From NCBI GenBank assembly GCA_030267965.1, contig BRYA01000610.1, forward strand, positions 1 to 42,428: a DNA stretch of 42,428 nucleotides. Reading direction: 5' to 3'. A program made the translations under genes and the position numbers. Shown here piece after piece: positions 32,988 through 42,428 of this stretch (positions within the stretch are counted from its first letter, which is position 1; each line of letters begins with the position of its first letter). The DNA is from Triparma columacea. Taxonomy: Eukaryota > Sar > Bolidophyceae > Parmales > Triparmaceae. The notes under the pieces are model-generated. The model saw only the letters and a list, made by a program, of their open reading frames with translations, was not told where the DNA came from and did not search any database.

Positions 32988-34190
32988 TCACCGTTGCGCC
33001 GCCTCCTTCGGTCCGTAGTAAACGTGGCACAGGTAGCTCATGCTGAACGCGAAGAGCGCCAGGAAGAGTATCCCCCCAATGAGGTTGAGCGCGAAGAGCG
33101 TCCCCATCTTGTCCACGAGCGTTTGCACCAGCTCTTTAATGTCCTCGTCCTGGTCCAGCCCCCCGCTCGCCCGGAGCTGGTAGAAGAACACGGCCTCGTC
33201 AGGGAACCTCCTGTTCCCGTCCCCGTACGGCTCCGTGTAGTCGTTCTGGTTGAGGATGTCCTTAACCAGGTTCTGGATCCCGCTCAGGCTGTCCCACTCC
33301 CCGTACGCCACCCCCCCGAGGATGTTGAAGACGATCGCCGCCACGAACTGCATCCCCGCCCCCGCCTTCAGCATCGTTAGGTTCGTCTCCGATATCAGCG
33401 ACAGGCTCCACGGCGTGAGTATCAAGGCTACGAGGAGGCAGACGGGGACGATGCCGTTGTCCCAGCGCCTCCAGTTGCTGGGGTCGTCGGAGACGTCGAA
33501 GCACTGGTTCTGGTACACGCAGAGGATCTGGATACTCAGGATGGAGTGGGCGAAGATCAGGAGGATCAGGGCTCGCATCATCTCCTGCTGGAAGATGTAC
33601 TTCTTACGGGTGAGGGGGGCGGTGAGGGGACGGAGAGACATTACACGCTTCCGCCGCTCTTTATCCATCGATTCGGTGTTCTGCGACCATAGTTTCGAGG
33701 AGCCCTGCGTTTTAACAACGGGCTTCCTATTGCTAGGGTTCAGGGGAGTCTCAACATCATCGTCCTCCTCCTCCTCGCTTTCCTGGCTGGAGTCGTCCTC
33801 CTCGACCCCGGCACGAGGACCGCGGACACCGCCCCTAGTCATGGGGGAAGAACTGCCACTGCCGCGCCTCCCAGCCCTCTGGGCACCGGTAGGCCTGCCC
33901 CTGGTCCTTCGAACTGTGGGATCACTCTCCATCTCTATACCTGCCTCCTCATCGTCTTGCCGTCTGGTGGAAAAACGGGGGACAGAAGATGGCGAGGGGG
34001 AATTCAAAGGGGAGAGGGGGTTAGGGGGGGGGGGTTTAAAGGGGTTTCAACAGGGTCGAGGGGTGGGGCACTTTTAAATTTAAAGGGGACCTAATGGGAA
34101 AGAAAGCAGGAAATATCAAGCCCAGGGGAGGGAAAAGGTACGGGAGAGGGCAAGGGAGGGGAAAAAGACGAACACGAACCTTCGAGACAT
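32988..34190 (-). CDS. Uncharacterised four-TM membrane protein
   Basis: Two exons (34190-34180 and 33963-32988) encode about 328 residues; the first codes only MSRR in phase 2 across a 216-bp intron with a less usual GTTCGT donor. The first 130 residues are charged and disordered (RGRPTG, then an acidic EDDSSQESEEEEDDD run). Four hydrophobic helices follow at about 132-155, 172-196, 200-222 and 290-313. The loop between helices 3 and 4 is about 65 residues and acidic. The protein ends in HVYYGPKEAAQR. The layout resembles tetraspan proteins, but there is no CCG motif or cysteine pattern of tetraspanins. The family is not recognised. Confidence 0.75.
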
Positions 34191-34302
34191 TTTTACAACA
34201 GCCCACTTGGGAAACTGATTGCTTTCCAATCTCCAATTCTTTCTGGGGGAATTTTTGGAGGAGGGTCTAGATTAATTATCAGAAGCGTCTTACCAGACAG
34301 AA
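34191..34302. promoter_or_regulatory. Divergent promoter region with two CCAAT boxes
   Basis: The 112 bp between two divergent start codons contain CCAAT at 34226-34230 and 34233-34237 on the plus strand, seven bases apart. CCAAT is a known NF-Y-type element in many eukaryotes. Whether it works here is unknown. Confidence 0.45.
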
Positions 34303-35264
34303 ATGTCAGCACTATCCTCAGAGAATGTTTTGAGCCCCGACGAGGTCGCCTTCAGCAACGCATTCAACAAAAATAGGGCCACCCTCGCTGGCTTCGCAAA
34401 ATGCGTCACTTTGGAGGAACTTAGGATCGTAAGGGACGGATTCTACCTCGGGATGGCGGCCGAGATTTGCAAGGACGAGGTGAGTAGTTTATTCAGACGT
34501 CGGAGATGAAAGGGGAGGATGAATAAACTTGGTCTCCTCGGAACATCCATCGACGACGCTGTCTCACCTGACCATCACCGCAGTACGATTACGTAAAGGT
34601 GGATATAATAACAAACTTCGGTGTCGGCGCAAGCGTCGGTACGGACAACGGTTTCCAGAGGACTGTGGAGGCTGGTCGGAAGAGCGAGGTGAGGGGTGGG
34701 GCGGATAAAAGAGGGAGAGGGCACGAGGAGTGGGACATTCTTATCGAATGGACAATGCAACCCCGAGGCGAACGCACCCACGAACTCAAACGCAACCAAT
34801 CGCTACCCTCCCCTTCGTCTCGCTTCCGCTCGACGTAGAAATGGGACCTTCTCGTTGAGGCTGTTAAGACGAAGGCACTTCTAGTGGGGACAGACCTCGA
34901 GAAGGACGTCTGGGAAAGGCTTGAGCGAGGCAGGCTCGAGTGGCTGAATGCTGTTGGTCACGCTCACCAGCTAAAGGTGACCCTCAGGGGCGCGGTCGAG
35001 GCGGACAACGGTACGGAGGGGGACGTCAGCGACGCGATGATGGTGTGGATGTACGCACTGGCGCTGAACATACCGGCCCTGAAGCCAGCCGCCGAAAGGT
35101 GGGCGGATAAGGTGGAGATGGAGGACAGGACGAGGCCTCTGCAAGGCTACAAACCAGACAAGTGGGACGCTAGGACTGAGGAGTGGAGGGCAGTAGATTT
35201 AGCCGTGCAAGAGGCGGCGGAAATGGGAGGGATGGACGATATTAAAGTTGCTTGGAAAGCATGA
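34303..35264 (+). CDS. Uncharacterised soluble protein, 235 residues
   Basis: Three exons (34303-34479, 34584-34688, 34839-35264) join in phase 0 and encode about 235 residues. It starts with an acidic helical segment (SPDEVAFSNAFNKNRATL), then a beta-like stretch (VDIITNFGVGASVGTD), then a mostly helical domain with many Trp and charged residues (KDVWERLERGRLEWLNAVG and PDKWDARTEEWRAVDLA). No signal peptide, TM or known motif was found. It is tail to tail with the next gene with only 37 bp between stop codons, so their 3'UTRs overlap. Confidence 0.75.
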
Positions 35265-35301
35265 AGAAATGTTTGTATGAAAGTCAAACTTTTGCACTTT
35301 G

Positions 35302-36350
35302 TTAGTCAGGGCGCCTCTTCATGAACTCCCGCACCCCTTCCAGATCGTAAGGGTCGATTCCATTTTCACCGAAACAAGTCCGGCATATTGTCTGCCCACT
35401 CCCCTTGCAGCAGTTACACTTCACCTGAGCACCGTAACTTTCGTAAAAACCAACCCCGTCGCAGTTTGGGCAAGGGTTCACACGACTATTTTGACACACA
35501 CCACAAACCGATTCAGTCCCCCCCCCCCGCCCCCCCTCAACTTCATCCCCCTCCAACACAAGCATCCTCACCCCTCTCGCCAAGTTCCCTACTGCTGGAC
35601 CTCCAAGAGCATAAACGGGTAAAATCCACAAGGGAAACGAACCCATGAATTCCGTATGCGCGTAATGGTACTGGTCCGTGGTGTTGATCAGAAAATACTC
35701 AATCAGCGGCCCACCAACTGCGGTAGCAGCGCTCACTACAAGCCCAGTCAAAGTTCCGTCGAAAACAAAGAAGCCGAGGGAAGCAAGGGCAGTCATTATC
35801 TTTAGAATAGAACCGTCGTCTAACCCTGAAGAAAACAGGGCCCCCGACAACCAGTATTGAAACGTGAACGCCGAAATTGTGACCCTGGGAGAAGCAAAAG
35901 AGTTCGAGAGAATAAGGGGATGAGTGGGGACGATGCTAGGCAATGCTTCAAATCGTCCAAAACCTACCATATCTTCGGCCAACTCGGGCGTCTCTTGTCC
36001 GTTCCAGTGCTCAATAAATCATCCAACACAAAGTACAGCCCCCCAATTATTATTCCTGCGAGGCCAAACAAAGGAGGCACCCACAGCGCTGTCGTCAGCA
36101 CAGGATTGCCATCCCCCCCCACTCCCATGGGAAGGTACAGCTTCACGGGGGACTCATACTTGAGGACTCCGAATGCGCTGTGATAATTATCGAGGTTGGG
36201 ACCGAGAGCTGCACCACTAAGCGTCATCAAAGCGGTAAATTTCGGAGGAGGAAGCGACTTACCACCTGGAAGCTTCAATCCAGCAACCATTGACGTAAGA
36301 AGAAGAGTGAAATAGGTCAAATATGATGACTTTGACTTCGATCGATGCAT
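35302..36350 (-). CDS. Plastid-targeted INSIG-like membrane protein with DnaJ-type zinc finger
   Basis: Three exons (36350-36263, 36208-35968, 35884-35302) encode about 303 residues. The N-terminus is a signal peptide (YLTYFTLLLTSMVAG) followed by Leu, consistent with plastid targeting. The membrane part resembles the INSIG fold: ALWVPPLFGLAGIIIGGLY and, near the end, YALGGPAVGNLARGV (compare WVPP and GGxTVGNIGR in INSIG). The last 70 residues hold four CxxC pairs, CGVC, CPNC with DGVG, CNCC with KGSG, and CRTC: the cysteine-rich finger of DnaJ, also found in plastid assembly factors such as BSD2 and ORANGE. The first intron is 54 bp, a multiple of three, so an unspliced reading stays open; its donor GTAAGT and acceptor TGCAG favour splicing. 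A role in thylakoid protein assembly is an inference. Confidence 0.77.
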
Positions 36351-36557
36351 CCTTGGTTGTTGTTGTTGTTAGAGGAAGCCCCGTCGTCCGAGAGCGGAAC
36401 CAGACTTGAGAAAATTGGACCAGGCCACCCACACTTATGACAACAAAATCGCAAGCTTCAAAAATAAGAAGCGGGTTGGCAGGGCGTCGAAGAGGAATGT
36501 CAAGGAGTCGGATCAACTTCGGGGTTTTTCGGTGCAAATCCACAAACAAGAAAACAA
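36351..36557. promoter_or_regulatory. Divergent promoter region, INSIG-like gene and small unknown gene
   Basis: This 207-bp gap lies between divergent start codons. A TTG/TTGTTGTTGTT tract sits just upstream of the INSIG-like start. No clear TATA or CCAAT box was seen. Confidence 0.4.
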
Positions 36558-37010
36558 ATGCCAGCCGGAGCAGAAAAGCAGTTCGTGATTAACTTCTTGG
36601 AGGGCATGAAGGAGGTGAGCGGCGACGATGCCGCACGTTGATTGGGCGTCAAAGGGCCTTATCTTCATCCTGTTGACAAAATCGTGGAAAGATATCGGTT
36701 TTAGCTAACACCCCTCCCTAAAACCACCCCCTCCCTTACTTTCCACGGCCCGCAGTTCTTCGAATCGAACCCTAGCATGGCTGAGCAGGCCGGGGACGTC
36801 TGGAGTGCTGACGGAAATAGCACTGCTATCTTGGAAGAGATCATCCAACAGAGGTGCAAGGAGAAGTCTGCTGCTGGGGAGACTTCCCGCCTGGAGCCCT
36901 TCAACACGGAGGATGGGGCTGTCCGGCTCCGCAAGTTGATCCTCAGTCAAAGGGAGGACGAGGATATTGCCGAAATGCTGGATGCTTTCAGGGCACACAA
37001 GCGCAAGTGA
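36558..37010 (+). CDS. Small uncharacterised protein, 103 residues
   Basis: Two exons (36558-36614 and 36756-37010) join in phase 0 (GAG/GTGAGC and CGCAG/TTC) to give about 103 residues, all predicted helical and charged. It begins MPAGAEKQFVINFLEGMKE and ends QREDEDIAEMLDAFRAHKRK. There is no signal peptide or TM. The clean splice signals and ATG in good context support a real gene. The family is not recognised. Confidence 0.7.
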
Positions 37011-37142
37011 AAGAGAGATTAGATATAGATACAGAGTACGGAAAGTGTAGGGGCCGATGCACCAACGCGAACGCGATCCTCTACGCACCAATAGTGACGA
37101 AATAATAGAGACATTGTGTGTATTCACCAAACATTACAACAT

Positions 37143-40100
37143 CTAGAAAGGCTTCACCCACTTTGCCTCGCCCGTGTTCACATTATACCAGTACTTTGCG
37201 CCGGCGCTCTCGTCCCAGTACTCTGTCCAGTCGCTCGTGACCCCCCCCCCCTCCTCGTTCCAATTCCCATTCCCCAAGCTGCTCCCCTCCTCGACCGTGT
37301 CGGGCTTGAACTCAATTGGATCCCAGGCGTGCTGCCTCTTCCTCCCATTCTTGTGAATGAGCCCCCAGCAAGCATCGCAGTACCGGTCCAAGCACGTCGT
37401 ACACCTCCTCGTTGCATAAGTGGCCATGCACTCAACGCACCAGCTCCTGTACTCAAGCTCCTGCTTCAGGGTGAAAAGGTTCTTCTTCCACCATCGACGG
37501 AGCTTTATCCCGCGGAACCAGCTCTGTAGCTTCAAAGTGCTCGCCTCCCTCAGCTTCTCCCTCTTCACCCTACCAATGTTCATGTGTGCAATCCTGCGAC
37601 GGGCGAAAAAAGCATCGGTAAGTTAACCCATTGTCCTTGATTTGTCCTAATCACACACATTCTCGCTCACCTTGCTATGTCGAACTTCTCCCTCGCCTTC
37701 TTCACTCTCCAGCTGTTCTGGACCCTCAGCACGTACAGTAGCATCTCCTGCTCCCGGTGCAGTTCCTCTAAATTCCTTTCCAACTCCTCGTCCTCCTCCC
37801 TCTGCTTCATTTCCTCCTCCGCTGCCTTCTTTCGCTTCTTGAAAACCTTCCTTGCCCGATTTTTCCTCCACCCGCACTGCATTCTGGTCACCGCCATCGC
37901 CAAAATCAGAGCATCCTTCCTCGCCTTTTGCTTCTTCAAGTCTTCAACGTAATCTTGGTTATCCACCCTGCTCTTGTTGCCCCTGAAAACCGCCTGCAAC
38001 CTCGTCGCAGACATGTCCTTCTCATGATTTTCTGCACGCTCCTTCTCCTCGGCCTCGCTCTTCTCATACCTCATCCTGTCCACCCGCTTCCTCGCATTCT
38101 TGCTCCTCTGCATCGCCTGCAACTTGGTCGCAGATTTGCCCTCCAACATCTGCTCCTTCTTCTTCCCAAACTCCCTCCTGCACGCCCTCCCCCTCTGCCT
38201 TCTCTGCAAGAGGGTCGCCGCCCCGTTCTGCTCCTGCTCCTCCCTCTTCTCCTCCTCCTCAAGCTCAAGCCTCTTCGCCTCGATTTGTTCCAGCTTCATC
38301 TCCTTGCGCTTCGCCAACTCCCTACCGGCATTCCTGCTCCTGCTCTTGTTCTGGATCATCATGGCTGCCATGTTCATCTGAGCCTCCTCCATGGCCGCCC
38401 CCTTCTCGCCTCTTAAGGCATGAACTCTGCATTTGCTCAAGTATATCCTGACGTTGGCCTGGAGCAGCTCCGCGTACTTGCCGTGCCTCTCATTTTGCTC
38501 CCTGATGTACTTCCTCTGCAGGCTGTAGTACAACCCGTAAGTTTTCTCCTCAAGCATTCTTTGGTACTCCTCCTTGATCAAGCTGGACCTCTTTCTGCCC
38601 ATCTTGCCCCTAAAGAGTCCTTGAATCTTTGTCGCCCTGTGCTCCAGGAAACTCCTCTCCTTCTTGTCCCTCTCTCCCTTCACACGCTTCTTGGCCTTCC
38701 TCCCCCTAAAGAGCGACTGGATGGCTACGCTGGATTCACGCCTCTTGTCATTCTCCCGGTCTTGCAGACGCTTGAATTCCTTTTTCTTTGCAAAGTCAAG
38801 TCTCGTCTTCCTGCCCCTGGCCATCCTCTGCAGCGCTACGGCCTGCTCGTTCTCAATGCGAAGCTTCGTCTCACGCCTCAACAAGGCACGTTTGTAGGCC
38901 TTACGTATCCTGAAGGCATTCTGAATCTTGATGGTGCACCTCGCCTCCCTGCTGAACTGTGCCGCTATCCACCTCTGCCTTTTCAGGATCTTCTCCCTGC
39001 ACAGCATTCCCCTGCAATACCGCTGAATCTCCGTCGCGGCATTGTTCCTCTTTTCGATCCGGGCCCTCCTCTTGCCTTCGGAGCCCCTGAAGTGGGCCTG
39101 GATGGCAGTGGCTGCGGCGTGGCGCTCCCTGACGTCCTCCACCTCCCACCAAGCCATGAACCTTCGCACCATGGTCTGTATCTTGGTGGCCGCCCTGAAC
39201 CTCTTTCTCTCCTTCGTGTCATCGTACACTTCACAGCGCGTGTAGTAACCGCGGTAGAGGCACTGTATCTTGAGGCACTTCATCTCCTTATCCCTCAGTT
39301 GCTTCATCAGCATTACCCTCCTCCCCGCTTGCTTTATCCTCCAGCGACGCTGCAAGATCCCAGCTGCCTTATTTTCCCTTTTCTCTCGAACGAGCCTCCT
39401 GGCATTGCGAATTACAGAGAGTTTGATCCACGCGTTCTCGATGACCATGGCAGCCCACTTCATCCTGAGGTACTCCCTCCTGGCCTCGGCAGCCTGGCGC
39501 CCCCCGTTGCCCCTCTGAACTCGCTGGATATTGTTCGCGGCCCTATGCTCCCTCTTTATTTGGGTTCTCTTCACCCCCTGCCTCATCCTCACCGCCGCCT
39601 GCATCTCCAGAATGGCACTGTGCTCTTCCAGCTGTGTCTCGTAGTTAGCCCTCTGCTTCCAGTCGAGGAACATGCTCACGAACTTGTATTGCAACCACTT
39701 GGACAGGATCCTACCAATAATCCTCGCGTTCAAGGTCTTGACGAATGTGGCCGCGTGAAGGCTGTTCCGCTTGTACCTGTCGTACCTTAGCATCCTCTTG
39801 AATGCGAGCCAGAGGTAGTTCCTAATTAACGTCCCACCAACGTTCTCAATCTTTTCGAGTCCCCAGACAAAACTCATTTGCCTCGCGTTTTGGCTCTTGA
39901 TGGTGTAGTTCTGTGATACTAGGGCGACGTCCCTCTTCATGGCTCGATCAAGATTGCTCAGTGTCCGGCTCGAGTGCTCAAGCTCGCTCCGGAGTTCGGA
40001 GAGAGTCGGAGCTTTGTCGCTCCCGCCTCGCAAGACCCTCGGAGTCTCCCTATCTATCGAGGGAGCTTCCACAATTGCGTTGGCAGTGGAGATCCGAACT

Positions 40101-41421
40101 GGAGGAAGAGACATATTTGTGCGCTGGGAAACAGCCGACTTGGAGGATATCTTCGATGTGAAGGTCAAAACTGTGCTGTCATCGTCGTGATGCTGCCTTT
40201 CAAGGCCTCCTTCTACTTGTGCTAGCAAGTGGAGGCGCCTCATCACAACCATCGCCCTCAAGAGCCTGTCCAGGTTGACCTCATCAAGATCCGATTTTCC
40301 AGGAGAAGTTGCAGGGGACGACGATTCTGGAAGGGAAATCCTCAGTAATTTATCCACCTCATGCTTTGCGAGGTCGCTGTGGTATTCTCCGAGCACGCTC
40401 TTAACAGTTTCGGCGTCTCTCGGGCCATTTTTGATGCGCTCAAAAACCTCGCAAACAAATTCGTCCATTCCGAATTCGTAGTCCTGCTCTCCGCCAAAGT
40501 TACCATGCAACTTGACCTTGTCGTACATTTCTCCAGCGTTTTTAATCTTCATACCGACGCACTTGGCCAAGGCTTTAACCTCCTTCACGCGCTCAGTATT
40601 CTTTTTCCACCCATTCTTCTCCTGCACATCCTGCTGCTTCATGACATCCTCGGCCGAGCGACCGCTCGAATCAGGCATGTTGGTACGTCTCAGTTCCTCT
40701 ATCAGCTGCTTCTCGAGAACCTCTGCCTGCGCGAGGTCCCGCTGAAGCCGCTGCACCTTCCTAATGCCTAATTTTGCCGCATCCTTTGTCGTTTCGAGCT
40801 CCTCCTTCAACTTCACGACCTTTTGGCCTGCCGGGATATTGTGCTCTTTGATTTCGTCACTGCTCTGCTCCACCATCTCCCTCAGCTCCTCAATAAGCGG
40901 GGCCTGCTTGATCAAATCCTTGGGCTTTATTGTGTTATGATTGAACGTCTTTACACCCTTGCCCCGCAAGCTCTTCAAAGAGTCGACGTCAAGGAAAAAT
41001 ATGTCACTGCAAAAGGAAGGGAAGGGTGGGTTGGGTGGATGATGGGAAGGTGAGGAGGGGGTGGGAGAGAGAGGAATTGTACGCCAACACACGAATCTTA
41101 CCTAGCCTTCTCCATTTCTGGTACTCCGGGAGGCGCCCCTATCTGGTTCATGGCGACGCGCATTCCAAAGGCCTTCATAGAAGAAGTCATGAGACCGGTC
41201 GGAATGTCACTGTACTTGGAAGGGCTAGGTGGACCTGGAGGTTCTAACTGGTGGTGCAGTGGCTTATTCAGTGATATTGACTGCGGGGACAACGTTGAAG
41301 ATACACCATTACGTGGCTTGGACCTCTTTTTTGGTGGAGACCGCCGAGGCCCTGCTGGCTCATAAATAGCCTTTTTTGCCTTCAGACTTTTGTATAACGG
41401 GATATCGTAGGGGTCTGACAT
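37143..41421 (-). CDS. IQ-motif giant with B-box-like zinc finger and WW domain
   Basis: Three exons (41421-41102, 41006-37671, 37593-37143) encode about 1,368 residues. The N-terminus is basic and proline-rich; residues near 140-400 form coiled coils. From about 490 to 1260 there are about 18 IQ-like motifs, for example ATKIQTMVRR, ATAIQAHFRG, SVAIQSLFRGRKAKK and TLKLQSWFRGIKLRR, expected to bind calmodulin or calmodulin-like light chains. The last exon adds a C2-C8-C2-C4-C2-C zinc finger of B-box style (CVEC, CTTC, CDAC, then histidines) and a C-terminal WW domain (DWTEYWD, YWYNVNTGEAKWVKP). The arrangement recalls flagellar or spindle IQ proteins such as ASPM, but it is not ASPM. Both introns are phase 2. 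The open frame upstream of 41421 has no ATG. Confidence 0.87.
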
Positions 41422-41559
41422 CGCCTCTAGAGAGCGGGAGGGGACCACGGAGAGAGTAACAACGAAACCTGCAAAAAGTAAGCTGTTCTCCAAGTTTTAT
41501 AGTCCAACTGAACAAGGCAAAAACGAGAAAGGAGAAAGGAGGAGAGGGTCCAGAGAGAG
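41422..41559. promoter_or_regulatory. Divergent promoter region, IQ protein and PhyH-like gene
   Basis: The 138 bp between divergent start codons are purine-rich on the plus strand next to the PhyH-like start (GAGAAAGGAGGAGAGGGTCC). No specific element is recognised. Confidence 0.4.
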
Positions 41560-42164
41560 ATGTCTGCATTCCCAATTGGCGGCGAAATCGGACGAATTCG
41601 CAGGGCTTTAGAACAAGATGGCTTTGTAATCATCCCTGATATTGTGGAGGAATGCGAGTGTGACCGATTTCTCGCCGATTCTGTCATCCCTGCTATTCAT
41701 GAGTTGACTGGGTACCGACAAAACATACCCGAGACCTTCGACACCGTCGAAGGCACAATGGTACACAATAGAGGCAAGGACCCAATCCAGAACGAAGACG
41801 CGCGATGGCCTGCTCTGATGGGAAATCCAAGGTTGCAGGCAATACTTGACGATCTTCATGGAGGAGGTTCAAGGTGGGAGTGGCTCCACGACGACAATAT
41901 TGGCTGGATTCATATCAGATTCCCAATAGCATCGGAGGAGCAGAGTAGGGAACAGAGCCGGCTACCAAAGGTTGGCGAGTATGGGTGGCACGTTGACGGA
42001 GGGCATTTTGATTTTCACAAGTTCGACAGCCCTGAGCAAAGCGTCATCTTACTTCCCATGGTGAGGGACGTGTCAGAAATGGGCGGAGCAACCAAGCTAA
42101 TTAAAGCATCCCACAAGGAGGTAGGAGAGTACTTGGCTTACAAAGGTCGGGAAGGTGTTCATCG
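41560..42164 (+). CDS. PhyH-like 2-oxoglutarate/Fe(II) dioxygenase, truncated by window edge
   Basis: The first exon codes about 201 residues starting MSAFPIGGEIGRI. It shows the PhyH (phytanoyl-CoA dioxygenase) layout: LEQDGFVIIPDIVEECE at the N-terminus, then WHVDGGHFD, whose His and Asp are two of the three iron ligands (HxD), then GGATKLIKASHKEV, the P-GSH-like loop. The distal histidine and the arginine that binds 2-oxoglutarate are missing. The frame stops at TAA just after a good donor, CATCG/GTAAAG (phase 2), so the rest should lie in one or more exons beyond 42166. Candidate acceptors (CTTCTCAG) occur near 42258 and 42280. The substrate is unknown. Confidence 0.8.
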
Positions 42165-42428
42165 GTAAAGATGTACTTTGTAGATATTTAGTTAACCTCC
42201 CCCCTCCTTCCCGGGAAAAAACCCATTATCCATTTAAAGTATGATCGTTTGCTTCTCAGGTCCCTCTCCTCTGCTTCTCAGTCATATGACTGTGCAGATA
42301 AACTCGATTGAAGAACCCCCTCCTCTGTTCCTCTGTACCCCCCTCCTGTTCCCATATTATTGGGAACTCTTGCGCGATAATACCGCCCCTCAAAGGTCGT
42401 CAAACCCTATCGAAGGACTCGGGGAGCG

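Noticed and set aside
38420..39790. Plus-strand open frame of about 456 codons antisense to the IQ-motif gene
   Set aside because: It is the shadow of the long IQ exon: Leu/Pro-rich, with no recognisable motif, while the minus strand has clear IQ motifs.
42165..42428. A second exon of the PhyH-like gene at the right edge
   Set aside because: Several CAG acceptors exist, but no frame could be linked with certainty to the missing distal histidine and arginine. The stretch is left as intron or unassigned.

Overview
This window looks like nuclear DNA of a gene-dense photosynthetic stramenopile (heterokont or ochrophyte alga). It holds 18 complete or nearly complete protein genes and one cut by the right edge. 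Most genes are split by short GT-AG introns of about 54 to 220 bp, usually with GTGAG or GTAAG donors and CAG or TAG acceptors. The lineage call rests on three things. First, three proteins carry an N-terminal signal peptide followed by an aromatic or leucine residue and a basic stretch, the bipartite signal of secondary red plastids. Second, there are flagellum-type proteins (a CFAP36 orthologue and an IQ-motif giant). Third, the first gene is a very large SRCR/GCC2-GCC3 membrane protein of a kind common in stramenopiles. A bolidophyte-like or parmalean alga is my guess, not something the sequence proves. No bacterial features, rRNA, tRNA, CRISPR array or intact transposon were seen.

Left part (1-16,000): a diverged 173-bp tandem repeat at the edge; a ten-exon gene on the minus strand for a receptor of about 2,545 residues, with five SRCR domains alternating with cysteine-rich modules, a beta-helix-like segment and a multi-pass membrane domain; CFAP36; a divergently paired eight-exon gene of unknown function; and a small unknown gene.

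Centre (16,000-32,900): a mitochondrial-type, membrane-anchored HSP70 ATPase domain without a substrate-binding domain; symplekin; a plastid-targeted Rieske-like protein whose two expected histidines are cysteines; a plastid-targeted UMP-CMP kinase fused to an NTF2-like domain; an AT-rich island (about 25% GC by hand count); kaptin; a secreted SUMF2-like protein lacking the catalytic cysteines of formylglycine-generating enzyme; an unknown four-helix membrane protein; the G-alpha chaperone/GEF RIC8; and a cysteamine/cysteine dioxygenase (ADO/PCO family) with a hydrophobic N-terminus.

Right part (32,900-42,428): an unknown four-TM protein, an unknown soluble protein, a plastid INSIG-like protein fused to a DnaJ-type zinc finger, a 103-residue unknown protein, a 1,368-residue protein with about 18 IQ motifs, a B-box-like zinc finger and a WW domain, and the start of a PhyH-type dioxygenase.

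Genes mostly alternate in orientation, giving eight divergent pairs; two of these have only 36 and 25 bp between start codons. No single pathway unites the window. Themes are signalling (SRCR receptor, RIC8, kaptin, ADO/PCO), flagellum (CFAP36, IQ protein), plastid (Rieske-like, UMP-CMP kinase, INSIG-like) and mRNA 3'-end formation (symplekin). All exon structures were worked out by eye from splice signals, reading frame and protein similarity remembered from known families. No database search was run.
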